Shown: positions 34,997 to 44,600 of the stretch, in pieces
Numbering within the stretch: the stretch's first letter is position 1
Layout: the number at the start of each line of letters is the position of its first letter
Origin: Sphingobacteriia bacterium
GTDB taxonomy: Bacteria > Bacteroidota > Bacteroidia > Bacteroidales > UBA7960
Direction of reading: 5' to 3'
Length of the DNA: 64,000 nt
Assembly (NCBI GenBank): GCA_011390785.1
Contig: JAABRR010000002.1
Location: 1-64,000 of the forward strand
The notes under the pieces: model-generated
The model's database searches: none
What the model was told of the DNA's origin: nothing
Seen by the model: the letters and a program-made list of their open reading frames with translations, nothing else
Program-made: the position numbers and the translations under genes

Positions 34997-36709
34997 TTAT
35001 TTTTTTATGAATTTAAAAGTATACACACCTGCATCGGTTATCAATCTGATGATTTTTATTCCAGAAGGCAAGTGTTCAACTGATATCCTTCTTTCACGGC
35101 TTTCAATGATCTGATGCTTATAACCTCCCAGGTCAAAAATCTCAATGCCTACTATCTCCACTGCCCCTCCAATACTTAGTTCCTCTGCAACAACAGTTGG
35201 AAATAAGTAAACATGCTCAGGCTCCTTTGCCCCGGGAAAAGTGCTATTTGGAATTTGATCGCAGCTCCCCCAGGCAAAATCAAACTGCACTTGCTCACCC
35301 TTTATCCAATACAACCGATGGGTACCCCATTTTAATGCACAGTTTTCCGGGACCACTTCCCGGTAAGCATCCGACCAGATATCGTTATTGTAATATACAT
35401 ATGCTCCTTCTGATCTGCCGGGGATAATTGTGGAATACTCATAAATATTCCCAGATGCTTTGTTCATTAACAAAAACTGCCAGTTTTCCCCTGAAAAATC
35501 TCCTGTAACATACACCCCATCTTTAGTGTCAATGCCCGTCATGTTTACAATAAATGTAACCAGCTGGTCTTCCAATGCGACAGGCTTTTGATCGTAGTTG
35601 AAGGATAGAAAATCGGCTCCGGAGTGTATTTGGTTATTAAAGTCAAAAAGCGTTGCATTCTCATAATGAGATCCGGTATTCCAGTAATTTTGACAATTTG
35701 TAGATACCCAGGCAGGTTCCCAGTATATGACTCCCAGCCCACCGTTCTCTTTGACCAGCCAGGAGAGTTCGACCATGAAATCCCTTTGAATTTCGATTGA
35801 AAAGTTATTTGAGTAGGTGAATAACCTACTGTCCCAATTAAGGATATTTCCTGCCTGATCCAGACCATTACTTGTCCAGGGATAGCCCGTTTCAACAATC
35901 ATCACTTCCCGGTTGAATTGATTTTTTAAGGCAGTCACAAAGTCTCCAACTTCACGAACACCCAAATCGTGCCATTGAGGATAATAGGATAGACCTATAA
36001 TGTCAAAGGTGTCAAGGCCTTTTAAAAAGGCATTTTCAAGCCAGTATTTTGCGCTTTTGGGATCAGCGATATGAATGATAGTCTTGATATCCACATCAAG
36101 ATTGATTTCAACATTGGCAACGGCTTCCAAAGCTCGGTTAAATAGCAATGATTGCCTGTCCCAGTCGATAGGATACAAGTTGGGGGACCCACTGCTAAGA
36201 TCTTCAGTACCACGTTTTATCAAAATATTTCCATTGGTTTCATTTCCAATTTGTATCATTTCAGGTAATAATCCTTCCTGGTATAATTTATTGAGTGTAT
36301 TGTATGTATAATTATACAAGGAATCTCCAAGAATTTCATCTGTCTCAACATCCTCCCAGGCTTCAGGTCGCCATTGTCTGCCGGGGTCAGCCCAAAAATC
36401 AGAATAATGAAAGTTAAGTAACACATTCATACCTTTTGATTTTGCCCTGGTTATGGAAGCCTTTACATCGTCAAAATTGCTGTAGTTGGTCCATTGAGGG
36501 TTATGCCACAGTCTAAGCCTCACCAGGTTGGCTCCTTTCGTGCTGAATATTTCATAAGGGTCCATCTCTGTGCCGGATTCGTTTTTATAAACAGCACCAC
36601 AATCTTCCATCTCATTGACATAGGAAAGATCCACACCCAGATAAAATTCCTGGGCTATGACCTGAGATAGCACAAAAAAAAGCAGGACCGAAAAATAGGC
36701 TCTAATCAT
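34997..36709 (-). CDS. GH53 endo-beta-1,4-galactanase with T9SS sorting domain
   Basis: Cleaves beta-1,4-galactan (type I arabinogalactan, pectin side chains). 570 residues: signal peptide 1-20; GH53 domain about 21-385 with acid/base Glu157 (IQIGNETNG), nucleophile Glu273 (IVETGYPW) and VRLRLWHNPQW; a beta-sandwich about 395-490 (FIVNMTGIDTKDGVYVTGDF, resembling a CBM20-like starch-binding fold); and a T9SS sorting domain about 500-570. It is thus predicted to be exported by T9SS, not as a lipoprotein. Its start overlaps the SusD stop by 8 bp, indicating translational coupling. Confidence 0.92.
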   Translation of the reverse strand: MIRAYFSVLLFFVLSQVIAQEFYLGVDLSYVNEMEDCGAVYKNESGTEMDPYEIFSTKGANLVRLRLWHNPQWTNYSNFDDVKASITRAKSKGMNVLLNFHYSDFWADPGRQWRPEAWEDVETDEILGDSLYNYTYNTLNKLYQEGLLPEMIQIGNETNGNILIKRGTEDLSSGSPNLYPIDWDRQSLLFNRALEAVANVEINLDVDIKTIIHIADPKSAKYWLENAFLKGLDTFDIIGLSYYPQWHDLGVREVGDFVTALKNQFNREVMIVETGYPWTSNGLDQAGNILNWDSRLFTYSNNFSIEIQRDFMVELSWLVKENGGLGVIYWEPAWVSTNCQNYWNTGSHYENATLFDFNNQIHSGADFLSFNYDQKPVALEDQLVTFIVNMTGIDTKDGVYVTGDFSGENWQFLLMNKASGNIYEYSTIIPGRSEGAYVYYNNDIWSDAYREVVPENCALKWGTHRLYWIKGEQVQFDFAWGSCDQIPNSTFPGAKEPEHVYLFPTVVAEELSIGGAVEIVGIEIFDLGGYKHQIIESRERRISVEHLPSGIKIIRLITDAGVYTFKFIKK

Positions 36710-38192
36710 AACCCTGGTTTTGATCTAAGTTTGGATTTCTATCAATCTCGAATTGAGGTATGGGATAAAGAACATGGAATTGTTGGGCATTTGCAATGCC
36801 TCTTTCATTAGCTTTTTGTATGTATTTGCCATGTCTGAGAAGATCATCTCGTCGATAATTCTCAGCATAAGTTTCCCAGCTTCTTTCCAAAAGAATATAA
36901 TCCCTTAAAGCCTCCTTATTCGCAAAATCTGAAAGCTGAATCCTTTTGGTTGGATCATTATTAAAAGCACGATCTCTAAGCGTATTGATAAGGTCAATCG
37001 ATTCCATGTTTGGACCAATTTCTTCGTTGAGAGCCTCAGCCAAAGTAAGGTAAACTTCCCCAAGGCGGTGCAACACGATGTCATTCCCACCCCATGGGCC
37101 AACTCGATTTGGGTCAGGTTCATACTTTATAATCATGGCTCCATTTGACACTGTTTTAGAATCACCTCCTGCCGTTGTATAATCCTTAATCAGAAAAGAT
37201 CTTCTTATATCATCCTGATCAAAAGAATCGTAAAATGAATTTCGGGCCAGATGACCACCCCAGCTTCCAATAATATAATCAGACTGGGATGTATGCGCCA
37301 CCAAAGTATTGCCTATCCCCGGTTGAGCGATGCTTGGCAGAGTAAGAATAATCTCCGGATTATTTCCATTATCAAGGCCAAAAATCTCACCGTACTCAGG
37401 AGACAAACTATAGTTAAGAGCTATCACCTCCCGCGCTGCTTCAATCGCCTGGCTCCAGTTTTTCTGGTTAAGTTGAAATCTTGCCAGCTGACCCAGAGCT
37501 GTCCCTTTTGTAAACCTTCCATAGTCAGAGGGCGGATAACTCTCTGGCAAAAGATTGGCAGCCTCTGTGAAGTCATCAATGATCAATTGTGCAATTTCAG
37601 CTGGGGGCACTTGCTCTGGCAGGTTCAACGGGTCACTTTCAGGTTTGGTTATCTTGGGGATATTCCCATACAAACTATAGGCAGCATTATAAAATAATGC
37701 CCGCCCAAAAAGGGCCTCACCTCTTACCCGATTCCGTGTCTCTTCGCTTAATTTTTCGTTTCCTTCCACATTGGCAAGCACATTGTTGGCAATAAATATA
37801 CCCTCGAACAGGTCACCAAACAGCGAACCAAAGTTTCCATAGCTGGAAGGAGTTAAGGTAAAGTTGCTAAATACATTGAAATTTGCCCACTGCACGAATA
37901 GTTCGTCAGTCTGCACTTGTTGGTAATTGAATATTGTTGCTTCACCATACGCAAACATACCCCAACCCTCTTGCTGTCCTGATTGACCGGTAACCGTTCC
38001 ATCAGCCCTCATTTTGGCATAAATTGCATTGACTGCAGTGATCGCATCTTTATCGTTTTGAAAAAAATTATTCGATGCTATATCAACAAATACATCCTCT
38101 TCAAGGACTTTTTCACAGCTTGTGATGAAAAGAATCAATGAAAGAAGTACTGGGACAAAAAAAAGATTGAGATTTCTATTTGTGTTTTTCAT
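36702..38192 (-). CDS. SusD/RagB-family glycan-binding lipoprotein
   Basis: 496 residues. Lipobox FITSC with Cys26; then SusD-type sequence with SNNFFQNDKDAITAVNAIYA, the TPR-rich region FTKGTALGQLARFQLNQKNW and the C-terminal VLYPIPQFEIDRNPNLDQNQGY, all hallmarks of RagB/SusD. Forms the lid on the SusC barrel and binds galacto-oligosaccharides (inferred from locus). Coded 225 bp after SusC with repeat copy B between them, and overlapping the GH53 start. Confidence 0.94.
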   Translation of the reverse strand: MKNTNRNLNLFFVPVLLSLILFITSCEKVLEEDVFVDIASNNFFQNDKDAITAVNAIYAKMRADGTVTGQSGQQEGWGMFAYGEATIFNYQQVQTDELFVQWANFNVFSNFTLTPSSYGNFGSLFGDLFEGIFIANNVLANVEGNEKLSEETRNRVRGEALFGRALFYNAAYSLYGNIPKITKPESDPLNLPEQVPPAEIAQLIIDDFTEAANLLPESYPPSDYGRFTKGTALGQLARFQLNQKNWSQAIEAAREVIALNYSLSPEYGEIFGLDNGNNPEIILTLPSIAQPGIGNTLVAHTSQSDYIIGSWGGHLARNSFYDSFDQDDIRRSFLIKDYTTAGGDSKTVSNGAMIIKYEPDPNRVGPWGGNDIVLHRLGEVYLTLAEALNEEIGPNMESIDLINTLRDRAFNNDPTKRIQLSDFANKEALRDYILLERSWETYAENYRRDDLLRHGKYIQKANERGIANAQQFHVLYPIPQFEIDRNPNLDQNQGYD

Positions 38193-38277
38193 GTGTTTAT
38201 AATTTTTATATTTCGGTCACATGGAATCGCATGAATAAACATTATCCTGTGTGACAAGATTTGTTGTCATGCTTATT

Positions 38278-38410
38278 TCATCTGTTTATAATTTTATTAA
38301 GTTGGTCAGATGCAGCTCGCCAACAATATTCTGACTTTATGTTTTACCATGCTGCGAATTATTATCATCTGCTTTATGTCAATAGTATTGTCATGGCTCG
38401 GTTCATTTTA
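38278..38410. repeat. Intergenic repeat copy B (between SusC and SusD genes)
   Basis: About 133 bp matching copy A at 34811-34993 in the same orientation but without its two hairpin inserts. On the minus strand the unit ends ATAAACAGATGAAATAA, a start-like sequence closed by an immediate stop; the functional SusD start (38192) has the near-identical ATAAACACATGAAA 89 bp further on. A hairpin with GTCACA/TGTGAC arms lies between the two. Confidence 0.8.
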
Positions 38411-38416
38411 TTATTT

Positions 38417-41400
38417 TTAAAATGTGGCACTTAGTCCAATGCTATAGGTCTTTGCATTGGGATATTGCACAAATTCATCAGTTTCAGGATCATTTCCTTT
38501 GTAAGGTGTAATCGTGAAAAGGTTTTGCACATCGGCATAAACCCTAAGGTTCGAAACTCCGTTTATGTTCATAAAAGTATAACTCAGGGTTAAATTTCTT
38601 AATCGTACAAAAGACGAATTCTCTATATACCAGCTATTGTTTGCGAACCCACCCAGTATGTTGTCAGCTCCCGGTACAGTTGCATCAAGATTATTGGGAG
38701 TCCAGCGGTCAAGCACAGTACGTGCTTTATTAAAGCCTTCGGGCAGGTCGTCAACGTCTTCCAGATAGGCTCTTGTGAAATTCATCTTCTTTTTTCCTAA
38801 GGATCCCTGAAAGAAAAAATTAAGGTCAAAATTTTTATATTGGAAAGTATTGTTAACCCCAAATGTATACTTTGGATCATACTGACCGAGTAGCACCCGA
38901 TCTTCAGGTGTAATTCTCCCATCTTCATTAGTGTCAGCGTATTTAAAGGTTCCGGGTGCTGCAATTGCCACTGCTGATTGATCCGGAGAATTGTCGATTT
39001 CATCCTGGCTTTGGAAAAGCCCAAGAACCTGGTAGCCGTATATACCACTTAAAGGACCATATTCTTCAGCAATCTGTTGTCCCTCAGGATAGAAACCCGC
39101 CCGGTCGTTCCATTGATTCTGGTTGTAAGCAAAATTTGCCGAGGTGGTCCACTTAAAGTCACCAACCAGATTTCTGGATGTCAATGCAAACTCAATCCCT
39201 CGGTTATTAATGCTGCCGGCATTTAATGTCACTGCATCAAATCCAGCCGTACCCGGCAACTGGAAATCAAGTAGCACATCTGTTGTTAACTTGTTATAAA
39301 CATCAACAGATCCATAAATGCGATTATCAAGAAGAGCAAAATCCAATCCCAGATTATACTGGGTGGTCTTTTCCCATCGTAAATCAGGATTGTCTGGCCG
39401 TAATGCTGCCAACCCCTGTATAGGTTGTCCTCCAATAACTGCACGTCTTGTTACATTGTATAATGATTGAGACCGTTTATTTCCGATTTCCTGATTACCT
39501 ATATGACCGTAACTGGCTCTGATTTTCAGCTCATTAATATATGAAGAGTTGAAAAACTTTTCATTGTGGATTTTCCAGGCAAATGCTCCGGAGGGAAAGA
39601 AACCCCATTTATTATTGGGTCCGAATTTCGTGGATCCGTCCGCACGGAAACTAAAAGTGAGCAGGTATTTATCTTCAATGGAATAGTTAACCCTTCCCAA
39701 ATAGGAAAGCAATCTTGAGCGTTCTTTGAACCGGACCACACTCAAGGTATCTGCATTGGTTATCTTTGAGAAATCCGTTGTTTGATCGGCAAAATTAACA
39801 AAGAAGGTCGTGTTACCTTCTCTGTCGAATTGCTGGAAGGTAGTGCCTCCAAGGACATCCAGCCGACTATTATTGCCCAATTCCAGATTATAATTAAGAG
39901 TGAATTCACCCAATGAACTCCAACTATCAATTTCGCCTACTTCGCCTTCACCGTTTGACTGCTCTCCTCTTATCACGGATAGAGGAATTAAAGCTTCCCT
40001 TTCCGAATTTGACTGATCGCTACCCACATTAAGTTTGGCCTTCAGTCCTGAGAATAGTTCATATTCGAAAAAGGCAGTGCCAAACAATCTGTTAGTCTCA
40101 ATGCGGTCATCAATGTTAAGCAATGACATTGGATTTGGAATAAGTGATCGAACCGGATGAACAGTAAAATCGCCATTTTCGTCACGTACAGGAAGTAGTG
40201 GAGACCAATTTCTCGTATTATCAAACAGCCCTCCAAACTCTGCTGCATTGGAATTCGCTCCAAAAGGAACTTGTCGATCATGCGTATTAGAGTATGACAT
40301 GCTCAAGCCTGCATTAACTTTCTTCTTACTGTAATCAATATTTACCCGACCACCAATCCTTTCTAATTCAGAAATTTCTACAATCCCTTTATGTTGGTAA
40401 TAATTAGCAGACGCATAGTATTTCAGGTTATTATAGCTGCCACTTGCTCCAATTTGCTGTTGATGAATAGTTCCTAATCTGGTCAATTCATTTATCCAGT
40501 GGGTGCCCTCTCCAGCATTGTTGATCTGTGCAGCTGAATAGATCGGGTCATCTTCAGGGTTTTTAAGTAAAAAGACTTCATTGGACACGGTAGCGTATTC
40601 TTTGGCATTCAGCATGTCGTATTCACTGTTGAGATGCTGCAAACTAAACGATGAGCTATAGTCCAGTGTCAATCTCTGACTTTTTCCTCTTTTTGTGGTA
40701 ATAAGCACTACACCATTTGCACCGCGTGCTCCATAGATAGCTGTGGAAGAAGCATCTTTCAAAATCTCAATAGAAATAATGTCCTGAGGATTAATCCCGT
40801 TCAGCGGATTTCTGGGGGGTGAATATCGGTGGCGGGAAGATGACCCGGGCTGTATATTATCGCTTGTAAGAGGCAATCCGTCTACAACATAGAGAGGGCC
40901 GTTCGCACCCAGAACAGAGGACGCACCACGAATCTTTACATCAAAACCACCACCTGGCTGAGAGCTGGATTGGGTGAGCACTACACCAGGAGCAGTACTT
41001 TGCATAAGGTTACTCACAGATACATTTGGACCCGGATTCATATCCTCTTCTCTTACAGAAGCCACTGATCCTGTAATATCGCTCTTTTTTTGCGTTCCGT
41101 AACCAATCACCACGAACTCATCAAGTGTTTCCAGATCAAGGTCCAGCTGCACGGTTAGTTCTGTCGATGTCCCCACCTGAATATACTGAGTTATATAACC
41201 GAGATAAGAAATAACGAGGGTATCTTTATTCTCTGCCATCAATGAAAAATTACCTTCATTATCAGTAATTGTTCCGCTAAGAGTTCCTTTTATGGTTACA
41301 GTAGCTCCGATAAGCGCTTCACCGTCATCGGAAAATACTTTTCCGTTAATTCGAGTCTGCCCATGGGCAATCATATTGCAAACTAAGAGAGCAGCTACTA

Positions 41401-41440
41401 TTGCTATTCGAATACTACCAACCAGGCCAGATTTGATCAT
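38417..41440 (-). CDS. SusC/RagA-family TonB-dependent transporter (galactan locus)
   Basis: 1007 residues: signal peptide (about 1-28), CarboxypepD_reg-like domain (about 29-110), TonB-box region (LDEFVVIGYGTQKK), plug (about 120-250 with PLYVVDGLPL and STAIYGARGANGVVLITTK) and a C-terminal barrel ending in SIGLSATF. Outer-membrane importer of oligosaccharides, working with the SusD lipoprotein. The promoter region 41441-41650 holds a shared putative operator and GAnnTTTG element. Confidence 0.94.
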   Translation of the reverse strand: MIKSGLVGSIRIAIVAALLVCNMIAHGQTRINGKVFSDDGEALIGATVTIKGTLSGTITDNEGNFSLMAENKDTLVISYLGYITQYIQVGTSTELTVQLDLDLETLDEFVVIGYGTQKKSDITGSVASVREEDMNPGPNVSVSNLMQSTAPGVVLTQSSSQPGGGFDVKIRGASSVLGANGPLYVVDGLPLTSDNIQPGSSSRHRYSPPRNPLNGINPQDIISIEILKDASSTAIYGARGANGVVLITTKRGKSQRLTLDYSSSFSLQHLNSEYDMLNAKEYATVSNEVFLLKNPEDDPIYSAAQINNAGEGTHWINELTRLGTIHQQQIGASGSYNNLKYYASANYYQHKGIVEISELERIGGRVNIDYSKKKVNAGLSMSYSNTHDRQVPFGANSNAAEFGGLFDNTRNWSPLLPVRDENGDFTVHPVRSLIPNPMSLLNIDDRIETNRLFGTAFFEYELFSGLKAKLNVGSDQSNSEREALIPLSVIRGEQSNGEGEVGEIDSWSSLGEFTLNYNLELGNNSRLDVLGGTTFQQFDREGNTTFFVNFADQTTDFSKITNADTLSVVRFKERSRLLSYLGRVNYSIEDKYLLTFSFRADGSTKFGPNNKWGFFPSGAFAWKIHNEKFFNSSYINELKIRASYGHIGNQEIGNKRSQSLYNVTRRAVIGGQPIQGLAALRPDNPDLRWEKTTQYNLGLDFALLDNRIYGSVDVYNKLTTDVLLDFQLPGTAGFDAVTLNAGSINNRGIEFALTSRNLVGDFKWTTSANFAYNQNQWNDRAGFYPEGQQIAEEYGPLSGIYGYQVLGLFQSQDEIDNSPDQSAVAIAAPGTFKYADTNEDGRITPEDRVLLGQYDPKYTFGVNNTFQYKNFDLNFFFQGSLGKKKMNFTRAYLEDVDDLPEGFNKARTVLDRWTPNNLDATVPGADNILGGFANNSWYIENSSFVRLRNLTLSYTFMNINGVSNLRVYADVQNLFTITPYKGNDPETDEFVQYPNAKTYSIGLSATF

Positions 41441-41564
41441 TTTTTATGATGTTTAGAAAATATTTATTGCGTTGAACAGCAAAAGGTTAAATAGGATGAA
41501 CAGACCTATCATAGTAAGACCAATTATAATATTCCTCTTTTTGATTTTCGTTTGATTCATGGAT

Positions 41565-41572
41565 CAAAGTTC
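41565..41572 (-). promoter_or_regulatory. GAnnTTTG -7-like element of SusC operon
   Basis: Minus-strand GAACTTTG, the same element as at the GH2 gene. It differs from the TAnnTTTG consensus in the first base. Leader about 118 nt. Confidence 0.45.
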
Positions 41573-41594
41573 TGAAAAACCATAAGGAGTCCAG

Positions 41595-41627
41595 TTGAAA
41601 AAATCAGCAATAAGCGGGGGGATTTTC
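41595..41627 (-). promoter_or_regulatory. Putative HTCS operator upstream of SusC operon
   Basis: On the minus strand this begins GAAAATCC and contains TTGCTGATTTT. It matches the site at 46893-46925 in 21 of 33 positions and lies 55 bp from the GAnnTTTG element. Confidence 0.5.
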
Positions 41628-41649
41628 AATTTACCAGAAAAAATAACGA

Positions 41650-44600
41650 TTATTGATACTTTTTAGCATATTCACTTGGTGATACTCCAAATTTCTTCTT
41701 GAAGATTTGACTAAAATATTTCTTATCAGAGAAACCAACTTCAAAACACGTTTCAGATACTGTAAATTTGTATTTGGCCAGAATTTCACTTGCTTGCTGC
41801 AATCGATAATCACGAACAAATTCGACCAGATTGAACCCTGTAAGCGCTTTGAGCTTTTTATACACTACCGAATGACTCATTCCCATCTCCATACTTATCG
41901 TTTCGGCATCCAGCTCTGAATTATCCAAATTTCGATCCAGGATTTGTACCAGTTTCTTTAGGAATTGCTCATCCGGTGTTGCCAAATTCAAATCAATTGG
42001 ACGGGTAGCAATCTCATTGCGGATATGATCGGCAAGAGCCTTCCTTGCTTTTAAAATATTATTAATTCTTACCAGAAGGGTGGCTGAATTAAATGGTTTC
42101 GTGATATAGTCATCAGCACCATTTTCAAATCCTTCTCTTTTAAAGACCGACCCCGTCCGGGCAGTAAGCAAAATTATTGGGATATGGCTGGTTATTGGGT
42201 TTCGCTTAACAAGTCTTGTTAAAGAAATTCCATTCATCTCGGGCATCAAGACATCCGAAATGATTAAATCAGGGGATTGATCTTCTAATAGTTTGTATGC
42301 TTCTTTTCCATTCGAAGCTTCTAAAACACGAAATCTCTGAGAAAGCGTTCTTACAAGGAATTTTCTGATTTCAAAATTGTCCTCCACAATCAATATTTCT
42401 TCCTTTTTTGAGAAATCCTGTTCTGTTTCCGGAATTTCCACATCTGCTATGGAATATTCCGTAACAGTTTCGCTATTTCCGAGATTACTCATCAGACTTT
42501 CTTCGTCGAAATGGTCATTACCAGATCTTAAGCAAACAATGAATCTACTTCCTTTACCAACTTCGCTCTCTACCATGATATCACCTTTGTGCAATTTGAC
42601 TATTTCCTTAACAATAGATAACCCTATACCAAATCCCTGGCGAGATATATCAGGTGTATTATCCTTCTGATAGAATCTTTCAAACACGTCATCCAGCTCC
42701 TTTTTGGGAATACCGTGTCCTGTATCCTCAATAACAGCTTCAACTCCATCAACAGACAGATTGATTATGAATCTGATGGTGCCGCCGACAGGAGTGTTTT
42801 TAAAAGCATTCGATATCAGATTGAAAAACACTTTTTCAAGTTGATCACTATCATACCATAAATCAATGACTGCTTGTTCTGAAGAGAAATCGAAGTGGAT
42901 ATTCTGAGCTTCTGCCTTACTAGTGAAGGAGAGATAAATCTCTTTGCAAAAATCAACAAAATTCTCCTGCCCCACCTTGATTTGTATGCCTCCCTTTTCA
43001 AGTCTTCTGAAATCGAGTAGTTCATTCACAAGCTGCATCAAATGATTACCGCTATTCCGAAGATTCCTTATTGATTCTGCAACGAACTTAGATCCACCAC
43101 TTTTCATCCCCAGCTGATCGATTTCCCCAAAAATAAGTGTAAGCGGCGTCCTTATCTCGTGCGATATATTGACGAAGAAGCGTTGCTTGATATTGCTGAT
43201 TTCTATATCCTTTTCCCGGCCTTTTTTTTCTAGTTCCAATTGATTCTTTATCTGCTCCAAATTAATAGAATACCTTTTAAAAACAGAGAGCAGAGCAATA
43301 AATGCAATACTTACCAGACTATATGCCCACCAGGTTTTCCACCAGGGTCTGAGAATCCGGAAATGAAAACTATTATTCGATTTTGAAGAAGCATTGCGTA
43401 CTGAGAAAATATACTCCCCCGATTTGAGGTCTGCGAATGTCATTGTACGTTGATGCCCTACATTGATCCAATCATTGTGAATCGGTTTAAGCATTACTTC
43501 ATAGGTTTCGTATCTTGCGCTTGGATAAGTAGGTGTTGTATAGGTAAACGTTAGCACATTCTGATCATGTCTAAGCTCTGTTAAGTTAGTGTCAGAAAAC
43601 GACTTCTGGATATCGTCTAATGAGTAGTTAAATGCCTTTACATCCAGAATTTGTATGTCTTTATTATTTGGCACTGCAATTTCTTCGGGTAAAAATGAAA
43701 TTACACCTTCAGTACCTCCAAAAAACAAACGACCGGAATTGTCCTTGTATGATGAATTAATATGGTAATTTTGATGAGGGAATGACATTTCCATAATTGC
43801 TGAATCCGATGATACCCTTAGAATTTGTTCTCCGGTTGCAAGCCATAGATTTTCATTGTCTGGCAGGACCGAAAGAATATTGGTATTAGCAGACAGGTGA
43901 TCACCAATTATCAACCCAGAAGATAAGAAAGGATATTGCGTGAAATGAAGTCCCTCTCCCCAGGTACCCACCCAGAATCCATTTTCGGCAGAGCAAATAG
44001 ACACTATGTTATGGATATGTTTCAGAATTCTGGAAACAGATAAGTCGGAAGGTCTAAAAATGAACAAACCTTGTCCGAAAGTGCCAACTAAAATCTCATC
44101 CTGGCTAATTCTATTCAGAATAACCACATCCTTTGGATTACCGTTTTCTATATGTAAGTTTTGGATGATTTCAGTTTTCTCATCGAACAGATTTAAACCT
44201 CCTCCCCATGTAGCGATTAAGAACAAATTATCATCAATCTGCTCTACATCACGGACATCATCATGGCTAAGTCCATTCCTTGTAGTGAAGTGCGATACCT
44301 GGCCATTATTCGTATCGTCCATAAGAAAGAATCCCGAATGAAAAGTACCCAACCAGTGTTTATTGTCAATTTTATTAATGAAATGGATGTAAGCATTTGA
44401 AGGAATCCTGCCCAATATATCATTACGATTACTGCCTTGTTTATCTAAAGAAAGTCCGGCCCCATCTGTACCCAGCCATAGTTGTTTGTCTTCCTTGTAA
44501 ATACTCAATACTCCTGATGGTTCTGTTCCTTCAAAATCACTGTAAATAAACTGAAAGTTTTCAAACCTTCGATCGATCAGACTAATACCATCCCATGCGG

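Noticed and set aside
34812-34997. Open frame of 61 codons within repeat copy A
   Set aside because: The frame comes from hairpin-rich intergenic repeat sequence; copy B lacks an equivalent frame.
34811-38410. CRISPR array or IS element from the repeated intergenic segments
   Set aside because: Only two copies, 3.3 kb apart, no spacers, no transposase and no target-site duplications.
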